Shown: piece by piece, positions 1 through 7,388 of the stretch
How the letters are laid out: each line of letters opens with the position of its first letter
Numbering within the stretch: the first letter of the stretch is position 1
From: Bradyrhizobium sp. dw_411
GTDB lineage: Bacteria; Pseudomonadota; Alphaproteobacteria; Rhizobiales; Xanthobacteraceae
NCBI RefSeq assembly: GCF_018449695.1
Contig: NZ_JAAVUY010000014.1
Span: 1-64,000 of the forward strand
DNA length: 64,000 bases
Direction: 5' to 3'
The notes under the pieces: generated by a model
Told to the model about the DNA's origin: nothing
The model's input: only the letters and a program-made list of their open reading frames with translations
Databases searched by the model: none
Position numbers and translations under genes: made by a program

Positions 1-187
1 ACGGCCGACCTGGATCCTGCTGCCCTATCTGCCCGATTGGCGCTGGCTGCTGGGTCGCGATGACAGCCCGTGGTATCCGACCGTCCGCCTGTTCAGGCAG
101 GACGCGACACGCGATTACGGCCGTGTCGTTGCTCGGGTGCGGAGTGAACTGGATGCGATGATTTCCGCGAGGGCAAAAACGCTTTAA
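1..187 (+). CDS. C-terminal end of a TPR/glycosyltransferase-like protein (partial)
   Basis: An open frame (frame 2) enters from the left edge and stops with TAA at 185-187, giving about 61 residues. The text contains W-I-L-L-P-Y-L-P-D-W-R-W-L-L followed by R-D-D-S-P-W-Y-P-T-V-R-L-F-R-Q. From memory this is the typical last segment of rhizobial tetratricopeptide proteins that carry a C-terminal O-GlcNAc-transferase- or GT9-like domain. The start and all TPR repeats lie outside the window, so the assignment rests on this tail alone. Another large TPR gene sits at the opposite end of the window. Confidence 0.6.
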   Translation, partial: RPTWILLPYLPDWRWLLGRDDSPWYPTVRLFRQDATRDYGRVVARVRSELDAMISARAKTL

Positions 188-214
188 GCGCGCCAAAGCA
201 CGGCTATCGCGATT

Positions 215-631
215 TCAATTGGTATTGATCCGGAATCGCAGCGGCCGGGTTCCGATGAACGAAACCAGATCGCCCTGCCGCTTCCAGGTCGCGGCCTCGC
301 CCAGCGCTGCGACCAGGTCATCGTCCGCCTGCGCTTTCGCCGGGGGACAGGAACGATCCTGCATCGGCCCGGGCACGAAGATCACGGTGTTGCCCGCGAC
401 CGAAAACTGGCCCTTGCCGGACTTGCACCACAGATCGAGCGTGGCCTCGCCATTGTCGCCGATTTCCAGCGTCGGAATCCGCTTCGATCCCGGCTGCGGA
501 GCGGTCTCCAATCTCATCTCGAAGCCGAACGGGAATTCTTCCTGGGCAGCAGCCGGGATCGCCGGCAAAATCACCGCCAGCACCGCCACCGCAGCAGCGG
601 CCTGCCTCAAAAATCGTGTCACCGAATGCAT
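215..631 (-). CDS. Secreted META/HslJ-like domain protein
   Basis: This 138-residue protein has a clear Sec signal peptide (charged start, hydrophobic stretch, AIPAAAQ cleavage region near residue 30). The mature part has the look of a META-type beta domain, with an L-D-L-W-C-K segment in the middle and a closing G-D-L-V-S-F-I-G-T-R-P-L-R-F motif. META proteins are small periplasmic or outer-membrane-associated proteins whose biochemical role is usually unknown. GAGGAA lies just before the ATG. It is convergent with the partial gene at the left edge. The family call is by pattern only. Confidence 0.6.
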   Translation of the reverse strand: MHSVTRFLRQAAAAVAVLAVILPAIPAAAQEEFPFGFEMRLETAPQPGSKRIPTLEIGDNGEATLDLWCKSGKGQFSVAGNTVIFVPGPMQDRSCPPAKAQADDDLVAALGEAATWKRQGDLVSFIGTRPLRFRINTN

Positions 632-731
632 ACAATTCCTCGTAATATCCGAACCTTCACAGCCCGCGCTGTTTAATCGGCAAGCGTGACATTGACCAGA
701 TCGACCGCATCAAAAATGGCGGCCGGAAAGC

Positions 732-763
732 AAATCCCCGCGAACTGACGCCCGCGGGGATTT
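732..763 (-). terminator. Rho-independent-like terminator of lctP
   Basis: An 11-bp perfect stem (AAATCCCCGCG at 732-742 with its complement at 753-763) sits 27 bases beyond the lctP stop codon on the minus strand. The A/T-rich stem ends supply a short T run on either strand. Confidence 0.6.
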
Positions 764-789
764 CTATCGTTAGAGCCGGAACCGGCGAT

Positions 790-2475
790 TTACTTCAGGA
801 CCATCAACGTGAACGGATAGACATAGGCCTGCAGCATCACGAACAGGCCAACCAGACAGGCCAGCGCGATCGAGTGCTTGAACACGAACCGCAGAATGGT
901 GCCCTCATGTCCGTACCAGTTGGTGGCGGTGGAGGCGACGACGATCGATTGCGCGTCGATCATCTTGCCCATGACGCCGCCCGAGGAGTTCGCGGCACCC
1001 ATCAGGATCGGCGAGAGGCCGAGCTGCTCGGAGGTAATCCGCTGCAGATTGCCGAACAGAATGTTCGAAGCGGTATCCGATCCCGTCAGCGCGACACCCA
1101 GCCAACCGAGCAGTGTGCCGAAGAAGGGATAGAGGATGCCGGTCGCGGCGAAAGCCAGACCGAGCGTCGCATCAACGCCCGAGAGGCGCGTCAGTGTGCC
1201 GATCGCCAGCATCGCCGAGATCGTGATCAGCGAAATCGCGCACAGCTTGATGGTGCGGCCATACTCCACAATCAACCTTGCCGGCGAGAAGCCCATCAGG
1301 AAGCCGGAGATGATGGCCGCGATCAGCATGCCCGTGCCGGTGAACGACAAATAGGTGAACCCGAACACCGCGCCTTGCGGCGTCGGCTTCGCCGCCACCG
1401 GCGCCACCGAGTTGATCATGTTGTGCAGTTCGGGGATCGGATAGTTCCAGGTGAAGATCGAGTTCGCCCAGAGTTTGAACGCGTTGTTGCCCCAGATCAG
1501 CATCACGATACAGACGATGATCCACGGCAGCAGCGCGCTCCATAGCTCCGCCTGCGTCAGCGGCGTCTTGTCCAGTGGCTTCACCGGCGCCATCGTCGCA
1601 ACCGACTCGTCGTTGCCGCGCAGCACCGGCGACAGCCAAAGCTTTTTCGGTTGCCATACTTTCAGGAACAGGATCAGGCCGCCCATCGAAATCAGCGACG
1701 CGCCGATATCGACGATCCAGGGATTGATGTAGTTGGAGATCACGAACTGCGGCACGGCGAAGGTGACGCCGGTGACGAGGATCGCCGGCCAGACTTCCTT
1801 CATGCCTTTCCAGCCGGCGAATGCCCACACCACCCAGAACGGCACCATCAACGAGAAGATCGGCAACTGGCGCCCCACCATCGCGCCGAGCTGGTAAGCC
1901 AGCGGCCCGACCTGGTCGGGTGAACTTGCCATCACGCTGGCAAGTCCCTGGATAGGCGTACCCAGCGCACCAAAGGCGACGGGTGCCGTGTTGGCGATCA
2001 GCGACAAGCCGGATGCAGCAAGCGGCGAGAAGCCGAGACCGATCAGAACCGCGCCGGTGACGGCCACCGGCGTACCAAAACCGGAAGCTCCTTCAAAGAA
2101 CGCCCCGAATGAAAATGCGATCAGCAGCAATTGCAGCCGGCGATCTTCGGTCACACCGCCAACGGCGCGTTTCAGAAGCTCGAATTTTCCGGTCGCCACC
2201 GTGATCTGGTAGAGAAAGATGACGTTCAACACGATCCAGCCGATCGGGAAGAAGCCGGACACGACGCCGAGCAACGATGCGCGAATCGACATGCCCGCCG
2301 GCATCGTGAACACGAAAATCGCAATGAGGTTGGCGACGATGAGGGCGATGATGGCCGCGATGTGCGCCTTGACCTTGCCGCTCGCGATCAAGACCAGCAA
2401 CGTGACGACGGGTATCGCCGCGGCGATGGTCGACAGCGCCGCATTGCCAAAAGGATTATAGACCTGATTCCACAT
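790..2475 (-). CDS. lctP: L-lactate permease (LctP family)
   Basis: This 561-residue, very hydrophobic protein is a full-length member of the lactate permease family (proton-coupled uptake of L-lactate, also D-lactate and glycolate in E. coli LldP/GlcA). About 12-14 membrane segments are visible. The family hallmark F-E-G-A-S-G-F-G-T-P-V-A-V-T lies at residues 127-140, and the C-terminal A-A-N-S-S-G-G-V-M-G-K-M-I-D-A-Q-S block is present. The ATG at 2475 is preceded by GGGGGGAG at good spacing. No lactate dehydrogenase is adjacent, but glycolate oxidase genes lie 5 kb away. A TTGGT-N3-ACCAA dyad about 110 bases upstream suggests control by an LldR/PdhR-like GntR protein encoded elsewhere. Confidence 0.93.
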   Translation of the reverse strand: MWNQVYNPFGNAALSTIAAAIPVVTLLVLIASGKVKAHIAAIIALIVANLIAIFVFTMPAGMSIRASLLGVVSGFFPIGWIVLNVIFLYQITVATGKFELLKRAVGGVTEDRRLQLLLIAFSFGAFFEGASGFGTPVAVTGAVLIGLGFSPLAASGLSLIANTAPVAFGALGTPIQGLASVMASSPDQVGPLAYQLGAMVGRQLPIFSLMVPFWVVWAFAGWKGMKEVWPAILVTGVTFAVPQFVISNYINPWIVDIGASLISMGGLILFLKVWQPKKLWLSPVLRGNDESVATMAPVKPLDKTPLTQAELWSALLPWIIVCIVMLIWGNNAFKLWANSIFTWNYPIPELHNMINSVAPVAAKPTPQGAVFGFTYLSFTGTGMLIAAIISGFLMGFSPARLIVEYGRTIKLCAISLITISAMLAIGTLTRLSGVDATLGLAFAATGILYPFFGTLLGWLGVALTGSDTASNILFGNLQRITSEQLGLSPILMGAANSSGGVMGKMIDAQSIVVASTATNWYGHEGTILRFVFKHSIALACLVGLFVMLQAYVYPFTLMVLK

Positions 2476-2802
2476 TATAATTCTCCCCCCACGCGTTTTT
2501 TCGGCGCCCCGACCCGCATGGACGGTCAGTCAGGTGCGCTGGCACGATTACGAGGGTCTTGAGCAAAGCGTGAAATCGACGCGAACTTGGTCCCACCAAA
2601 TTAGCTCACTAACTCGCGAAGCTTTGAAGGCCCCCGCCCCTCGCCATTGTTACCATGCTAGGATTGACTCGGAGGCTTGGACAAGCCAACGCAGACCATG
2701 GCAGTTAGAACTTTAGTCTAGAAACACCCGGAAGGCCCAATTCTTCCGTCTTCTCTCCCGTTTTTTCAGGCCTGGTGGCCGTCTTCCCGGAGATATCGAT
2801 CT
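2476..2802. other. Divergent intergenic region between lctP and the ABC exporter
   Basis: This 327-base region separates two divergently transcribed genes and must hold both promoters. The only strong signal I see is the 13-bp dyad at 2587-2599. I find no convincing small gene in it. Confidence 0.6.
2587..2599. promoter_or_regulatory. Candidate GntR/FCD (LldR/PdhR-type) operator
   Basis: The sequence TTGGT-CCC-ACCAA is a perfect 5-3-5 dyad. It matches the TTGGT-N3-ACCAA core known for PdhR/LldR/GlcC-type regulators of pyruvate, lactate and glycolate genes. It lies 112-124 bases upstream of the lctP start, which fits substrate-dependent control of lactate uptake. No regulator gene of this family is in the window. 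Confidence 0.6.
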
Positions 2803-4551
2803 GTGAACAACATCCGCGCGACGCTCGCAACCGTATGGCGGATTGCTGTCCCCTATTTCCGTTCCGAAGACAAGGTAGCCGGCCGCCTGCTGCTCGCGGC
2901 GGTGATCGCCATCCAGCTTTCCCTGGTCTTGATCGACGTGTTGCTGAACCAGTGGAACAACCGCTTCTATAATGCACTGCAAGAAAAGAACTGGGACGGC
3001 TTCGTCAGCGAAATCGGCTTCTTTTGCGTTTTGGCGACGTTCTATATCGCGCTTTCGGTTTATCAACTTTACCTCAATCAATGGCTGCAGATTCGCTGGC
3101 GGAGCTGGATGACCGGCTTTTATCTCGGCGATTGGCTGCGCGGCGCCAACCACTATCGCATGCAGCTCAAGGGGGATGCCGCCGACAATCCGGACCAGCG
3201 CATCGCCGAGGACGTCAAGTCGTTCGTCGACCAGACGCTGAGCATCGGTGTCGGCCTGCTGAGCGCGATCGTATCGCTGGGGTCCTTTGTCGTGATCCTG
3301 TGGGGCCTGTCGGCGGATTCTCCGCTGCACATTTTCGGCCACGAGTTCATGATCCCGGGCTATCTGGTGTGGGGCGCGCTGATCTACGCGATCTTCGGCA
3401 CCGCACTGACGCAGTGGATCGGTTCGCCGCTGGTCAATCTTGATTTCCAGCAGCAGCGCTACGAGGCCGATTTCCGCTTCAACCTGGTGCGGGTGCGCGA
3501 AAACTCCGAACAGATCGCGCTGCTGCGGGGCGAGAACGCCGAACAGGGCCGGCTTCTGGAGCGCTTCGGCCGTGTCATCGAGAACTGGTACGCCATCATG
3601 CGGCGGACCAAGCGGGTAACCGCATTTACCGCGAGCTACTCGCAAGCCGCGGTGGTCTTCCCCTACGTTCTGGTGGCGCCGGCCTATTTTGCCGACAAGA
3701 TCCAGCTCGGCGGCATGATGCAGACCGCATCCGCCTTCTCCAGCGTGCAGGGCGCGCTGTCGTTTTTTGTGTCGGCCTACCGCACGCTCGCGGAATGGCG
3801 CGCCGTGGTCGCCCGTCTTGAGGGGTTCGAGGCCGCGATCGCCGGCGCCGCCGCGCTGAAGACAGCCCCGTCCTCGATCGGTGTCGTCGCGTCGTCCGGC
3901 GGCCGTGAAATCGATCTGCAGCAGTTGCTCGTCAGCCTGCCGAACGGAAAGCCGCTGATCTCGGCCGACGGTTTCAGCCTTCGCGGCGATGAGCGAACCC
4001 TGGTTACCGGCCCGTCGGGCGGCGGCAAATCGACCTTGTTCCGCGCCATCGCCGGGGTTTGGCCGTTCGGGTCGGGTTCGATTACGATCCCCGCGAACGC
4101 CTCGCTGATGATGCTGCCGCAGCGGCCGTATTTTCCGGTCGGCTCGCTGAAGGCGGCGATCGTCTATCCATCGGAAGCCGGCGCCTACAATTCGGCCCTT
4201 GTCGCAGATGTGCTGACCTCGGTCGGTCTGCCCCAGCTTGCCTCGCGGCTGGAGGAAGAGGCGCACTGGAACCGGATGCTCTCGCTGGGCGAGCAGCAAC
4301 GCCTGGGGCTCGCCCGGGCGCTGCTGCATGCGCCGCAATATCTGTTCCTGGACGAAGCGACGGCATCGCTCGACGAGGCCTCCGAGGCCAGGCTCTATCG
4401 CCTGATCGAAGAGAAGCTGCCGGGCACTACGGTGGTCTCGATCGGCCATCGCAGCACGCTGGAGGCCTTCCATCAGCGCAATGTCGTGCTGACCCCCAAC
4501 GGCGATCGATTCACGCTTCAGGACCGCCCCGAGGACAGCAAGCCGTCATAG
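2803..4551 (+). CDS. ABC transporter, fused permease/ATPase, SbmA/BacA-YddA class
   Basis: This 582-residue half-transporter has an N-terminal membrane domain of the ABC_membrane_2/SbmA-BacA type (about residues 20-330) with the N-Q-W-N-N-R-F-Y-N-A-L and W-R-x-W-M-T motifs typical of that class. The C-terminal ATPase has Walker A G-P-S-G-G-G-K-S-T at about 403, signature L-S-L-G-E-Q-Q at about 493, and Walker B F-L-D-E-A-T. Relatives move peptides, cobalamin or long-chain acyl groups, so the substrate cannot be fixed from sequence. The chosen start is the GTG at 2803, with CCGGAG about 10 bases upstream. The whole opposite strand is open by chance and is not a gene. Confidence 0.88.
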   Translation: MNNIRATLATVWRIAVPYFRSEDKVAGRLLLAAVIAIQLSLVLIDVLLNQWNNRFYNALQEKNWDGFVSEIGFFCVLATFYIALSVYQLYLNQWLQIRWRSWMTGFYLGDWLRGANHYRMQLKGDAADNPDQRIAEDVKSFVDQTLSIGVGLLSAIVSLGSFVVILWGLSADSPLHIFGHEFMIPGYLVWGALIYAIFGTALTQWIGSPLVNLDFQQQRYEADFRFNLVRVRENSEQIALLRGENAEQGRLLERFGRVIENWYAIMRRTKRVTAFTASYSQAAVVFPYVLVAPAYFADKIQLGGMMQTASAFSSVQGALSFFVSAYRTLAEWRAVVARLEGFEAAIAGAAALKTAPSSIGVVASSGGREIDLQQLLVSLPNGKPLISADGFSLRGDERTLVTGPSGGGKSTLFRAIAGVWPFGSGSITIPANASLMMLPQRPYFPVGSLKAAIVYPSEAGAYNSALVADVLTSVGLPQLASRLEEEAHWNRMLSLGEQQRLGLARALLHAPQYLFLDEATASLDEASEARLYRLIEEKLPGTTVVSIGHRSTLEAFHQRNVVLTPNGDRFTLQDRPEDSKPS

Positions 4552-4575
4552 CCCTGAGTGCTTCGAGAATCTTTT

Positions 4576-4662
4576 GTTTTGACGTGTTTCTTCCCGCGAA
4601 CCGATATCCACGGAGCCTGTCATCGGGCGCGCGTTTGCGCGACCCGTTAGCTTGAAAACGCT
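4576..4662. repeat. Dispersed TTTGACG...GAAAACGCT element, copy 1
   Basis: The segment starts TTTTGACGTGTTTCTTCCC, continues GCGAACCGATATCCAC and ends GAAAACGCT. Shorter relatives occur at 12199-12237 and 28865-28927. The inverted ends (GTGTTT-like and GAAAACGC) make it a palindromic intergenic repeat resembling ones common in Bradyrhizobium chromosomes. This copy carries extra sequence between the two halves. Confidence 0.55.
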
Positions 4663-4664
4663 CT

Positions 4665-5174
4665 CTATAACCAGCGCTGTGGCCACGGCCGGCGGTGGAG
4701 CCAGCGCCGCCAGACATAGGCAAACGCCGCCAGCAGCACCGCGCCGGCCAGCACCGGTGCAAACAGAAATGACCAGGGCAGATTGTTGGAGACCACCAGC
4801 AGCGGATTGATCCCCGCCGGCGGGTGGAACGTGCCGGTGGCGACCATCGCAACGACTGCCAATCCGACCGCGGCCGCGGCGGCCCAGCCATGAGGGCCGG
4901 CCAGGCGAAGCACGACGAACCCGACCAGCGTCGCCACCAGATGTCCGCCGATCAGCGCGCGTGGCTGCGCCGGTTCGGCGTCCGGCGATCCGATCACCAG
5001 CACGATCGACGTCGCGAACGGGATGAAGACCAGCGGATAGTGGGCAACCCACGAGAACCATTCCATGCCGCCGATCGCCAGCGCCGCGCCAAGGCCCGCG
5101 AGAGCCCCCTCGACGAGGCCGCGTGGGCCGATGCGGCGGAATGCTGTGTTCGCCGTCCCGCGCCAGTCAGACAT
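4665..5174 (-). CDS. HPP family integral membrane protein
   Basis: This 169-residue protein has about four hydrophobic helices and the family motif T-F-H-P-P-A-G near residues 114-120. HPP-domain proteins are four-helix membrane proteins, and some cyanobacterial and plant members transport nitrite. Whether this one does is unknown. The start at 5174 follows GGGGAA. It is downstream of, and in the same direction as, the porin gene but separated from it by a strong terminator, so it likely has its own promoter or depends on read-through. Confidence 0.8.
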   Translation of the reverse strand: MSDWRGTANTAFRRIGPRGLVEGALAGLGAALAIGGMEWFSWVAHYPLVFIPFATSIVLVIGSPDAEPAQPRALIGGHLVATLVGFVVLRLAGPHGWAAAAAVGLAVVAMVATGTFHPPAGINPLLVVSNNLPWSFLFAPVLAGAVLLAAFAYVWRRWLHRRPWPQRWL

Positions 5175-5193
5175 TTGGTTCCCCGAAAAACAA

Positions 5194-5223
5194 AAAGAGC
5201 GGCAGATCGCGCTGCCGCTCTTT
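5194..5223 (-). terminator. Strong intrinsic terminator downstream of the TorF porin
   Basis: A 12-bp perfect stem (AAAGAGCGGCAG at 5194-5205 with its complement at 5212-5223) is followed on the minus strand by TTTGTTTTTC. It lies 20 bases beyond the porin stop codon. Confidence 0.85.
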
Positions 5224-5243
5224 CTGCCGTCAGGTGAGAATAG

Positions 5244-6248
5244 TTACTTCAGATTGGTCATCGCGGTCAGGTCGGCCGAGAGCTTGGCGATACCGGCCGC
5301 GCCGCACCAGTTCGAACCCGTGCCGCCGGGATTGATCGGCGTCACGCTGGTGTTTCCGGAAGCATTGAAGGCACTGGTAAAGGCGCTGCAATTACCCTTC
5401 GACAGGTCGGTGTCGGAGTAGCGAAGATCGAGCGTGAACACCTTGTAGGTGAAGCCGATGCCGATGTTCCAGGTATCATAGCTGGCATAGGGAATGCCGG
5501 CGGAAAAATTACCCAGCACGCTGTTGACGCCATAAAACGCGCTGGAAGTCCCGAGCCACTGCCGGCCGAATTCGCCGGACACATACATGCCGACGCCGCT
5601 GGTGCCAAAGGCGGAGCTGGGCGCGGTGTACTTGCCGGTGACCGAGGCATAGTCGCCCCAGGCGCCGGAGTTCAGGAAGTTCGGCGAGTAGTATTCGGTG
5701 ACGCCAAACTGCCAGTTGTCGTTGATGGTGTAGTTACCCTTGCCGTAGACTTCGAAGAAGCTGACGTCCTTCTTCATCACGTTGCCGTTCGCAAGGAAGA
5801 TCGTGCTGGTGGAGACCGCGCAAACGCCGCCGCCGGGGACGCCGCCGGTAAGAACGTTGTCGGCGCAGCTTCCGCCCGGATAGAGGTAGCCCCAGACACC
5901 GATATCGAGAGCGAAAGCCCCGAAGGTCGGACGAATACCGCCGTAAACGTCAATTTCGGCAGCCGCACGGTTGGCAAAGGAGATGCTCTCGCCGGAGGTA
6001 CCGATATAGAGCTGCAAGTCCTTGTTCACATTGTAGCGCGGCTCAAAATAGGCGGCGACCGAAGGGTTGTGATTGGACTGGGTGACACCGCGGAAAATGT
6101 AGTCGCTCATGACAGCGCCGCCGAAGGCGATATCCCAGGGATCGAATGGTGCTGGAGCCGGAGCCTTGACGGCCTTCAGGGGCATATCCGCCGCAAAAGC
6201 CGATCCCGTCATTGCGAGTAACGCAGCTACCAAAACGATTTTTTTCAT
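5244..6248 (-). CDS. TorF family putative porin (TIGR02001-like)
   Basis: This 334-residue protein has a signal peptide (M-K-K-I-V-L-V-A-A-L-L-A-M-T-G-S-A-F-A) and then the W-D-I-A-F-G-G-A-V-M-S-D-Y-I-F-R-G-V-T-Q-S block diagnostic of this outer-membrane family. The rest alternates short aromatic-rich beta strands (for example Y-I-G-T-S-G-E-S) with variable loops, as in a beta barrel. It probably forms a general or specific diffusion pore, and substrate is unknown. GGGGA precedes the ATG. A triplet of 11-bp direct repeats 67-99 bases upstream suggests response-regulator control. Confidence 0.85.
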   Translation of the reverse strand: MKKIVLVAALLAMTGSAFAADMPLKAVKAPAPAPFDPWDIAFGGAVMSDYIFRGVTQSNHNPSVAAYFEPRYNVNKDLQLYIGTSGESISFANRAAAEIDVYGGIRPTFGAFALDIGVWGYLYPGGSCADNVLTGGVPGGGVCAVSTSTIFLANGNVMKKDVSFFEVYGKGNYTINDNWQFGVTEYYSPNFLNSGAWGDYASVTGKYTAPSSAFGTSGVGMYVSGEFGRQWLGTSSAFYGVNSVLGNFSAGIPYASYDTWNIGIGFTYKVFTLDLRYSDTDLSKGNCSAFTSAFNASGNTSVTPINPGGTGSNWCGAAGIAKLSADLTAMTNLK

Positions 6249-6314
6249 GAAGTCCCCACTACTTTGCCAGATCAGTTCGCGCCTCTAGGGCAGCGAGAAA
6301 GCCGACAACGAAGG

Positions 6315-6347
6315 CCGTAAGCCTGCTGTAAGCTTCCTGTAAGCCTG
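6315..6347. promoter_or_regulatory. Three tandem 11-bp direct repeats (Pho-box-like spacing)
   Basis: Three consecutive 11-base units (CCGTAAGCCTG, CTGTAAGCTTC, CTGTAAGCCTG) share the heptamer C(C/T)GTAAG followed by a 4-base spacer. A 7+4 periodicity is the arrangement bound by PhoB/OmpR-type response regulators, whose Pho box reads CTGTCAT-N4-CTGTCAT. The site is 67-99 bases upstream of the porin start. Confidence 0.55.
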
Positions 6348-6598
6348 CGGCTAATTTGGTCTGGCTGGGCCATGGCTGGAAGCAAAAAAAATAATCATCT
6401 GCTGACTTTTTAGTCTTTATAGGCGTTACGCCAAATGTTGTTGGCGAGTGTGTCATTGCGACAACAACTTTTAGGGAACTCGGCGCCGTCAGGACAACTT
6501 TTCGTCATGTATCGGGCCGATCGCCCGGTCCGCGGGAAGCCGCCGCGAATCAGCGACCCTCGTGAGTAACGCTTGAACCCCTTCGGTTTCCCACGTGG

Positions 6599-6802
6599 GG
6601 CTATCGCATATGAAGAAAGAGATTGGGCCTGCAGTCTTTGTGCGGCCATCCTTCGAGACGGCCGCCTCCAGCGTCCCCTCAGGATGAGGACTTTCTGTGC
6701 GGCTAAATCTCAAACCCTCATGGTGAGGAGCCTCGTCTTCGAGGCGTCTCGAACCATGAGGCCCCAGGCGATTGCCGCGGCGGAAAGTCATATGCGATAG
6801 CC
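6599..6802. repeat. Composite palindromic repeat bounded by 15-bp inverted repeats
   Basis: GGCTATCGCATATGA at 6599-6613 is repeated as its exact complement at 6788-6802. Inside lies a common Rhizobiales repeat (about 6646-6764) containing CCATCCTTCGAGACG, CCTCAGGATGAGG and a CCTCATGGT...ACCATGAGG hairpin. There is no open frame, so it is repeat-like or MITE-like rather than an insertion sequence. Confidence 0.65.
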
Positions 6803-6847
6803 TTGGGTTCCCCCCGGGGATGGCACCGCGAGGTTCCCAAAACCAAA

Positions 6848-6874
6848 AGGCCGCAGCGACGAGCGCTGCGGCCT
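6848..6874 (-). terminator. Intrinsic terminator of the H1-like gene
   Basis: An 11-bp perfect stem (AGGCCGCAGCG at 6848-6858 with its complement at 6864-6874) and a 5-base loop. On the minus strand it runs into TTTTGGTTTTGGG, 26 bases past the stop codon. Confidence 0.75.
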
Positions 6875-6900
6875 CTGGTGTAACCGGATTAATCCGGAGA

Positions 6901-7284
6901 TTAGCTATTGCTCTCCTCGCCACCGAACGACGTCGGACTGCCCAAATGCTCGGGTGTGTGGGTCGGTGAAGGCGTAGCCCAACTATGCTCCGGCTCGGGA
7001 GCCGGTGTCGGCGCAGGCGCGGGCTTTGGCGCAGCTACGGCTTTAGGTGCTGCCGCAGGTTTGGGGGCAGCCTTCTTCGCAGGGGCCTTCTTGGCGCTAG
7101 CCTTCTTGGCGGATTTCTTCGACGCGGCCGCCTTCTTTGCAGTTTTCTTGGCAGACTTCTTGGCTTTCTTCGCCGATTTCTTGGCCGACTTCTTCGAAGA
7201 TTTTTTGGCGGATTTTTTCTTCGCCGTTACGACCTTTTTGCTCTTCTTAGCTTTCTTGCCTTTTTTCTTTTTGCCTTTAGCCAT
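6901..7284 (-). CDS. Lysine/alanine-rich histone H1-like protein
   Basis: The protein is 127 residues if it starts at the ATG at 7282-7284, which has a perfect AGGAGG 7 bases upstream. A longer reading from 7311 adds nine residues without such a site. Residues 1-75 are almost only K, A and S in repeated K-K-S-A-K-K blocks, followed by a P-A-P-rich linker and a neutral-to-acidic tail ending G-G-E-E-S-N-S. This composition matches bacterial histone-H1-like (Hc1/AlgP-type) DNA-binding proteins that compact or organise DNA. It could instead simply be a disordered polycation. No partner gene is adjacent. Confidence 0.7.
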   Translation of the reverse strand: MAKGKKKKGKKAKKSKKVVTAKKKSAKKSSKKSAKKSAKKAKKSAKKTAKKAAASKKSAKKASAKKAPAKKAAPKPAAAPKAVAAPKPAPAPTPAPEPEHSWATPSPTHTPEHLGSPTSFGGEESNS

Positions 7285-7388
7285 CGTGATCCTCCTGTTG
7301 CCGCCGATCAATGTCTATCGGGCCTTTAAAATTATCCGCTTCCAGGCCGCTTACTCAAAGTCATTGCCTCGAAGACGGGGCCAATCGA

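Larger units (their letters stand above)
6249..6900. other. 650-base intergenic region: porin promoter plus composite repeat
   Basis: This is the largest gene-free stretch. The porin-proximal part holds the direct-repeat operator candidate (6315-6347). The distal part is a 204-base repeat-like block bounded by 15-bp inverted repeats (6599-6802), and the end holds the terminator of the H1-like gene. I see no convincing coding region. Short open frames cross it in several registers without a ribosome site. Confidence 0.7.

Noticed and set aside
2713..4473. A 586-residue open frame antisense to the ABC exporter.
   Set aside because: It is the mirror of a GC-rich gene. Its translation is rich in R, Q, D, G and H without domains, and the sense strand encodes a textbook ABC protein.
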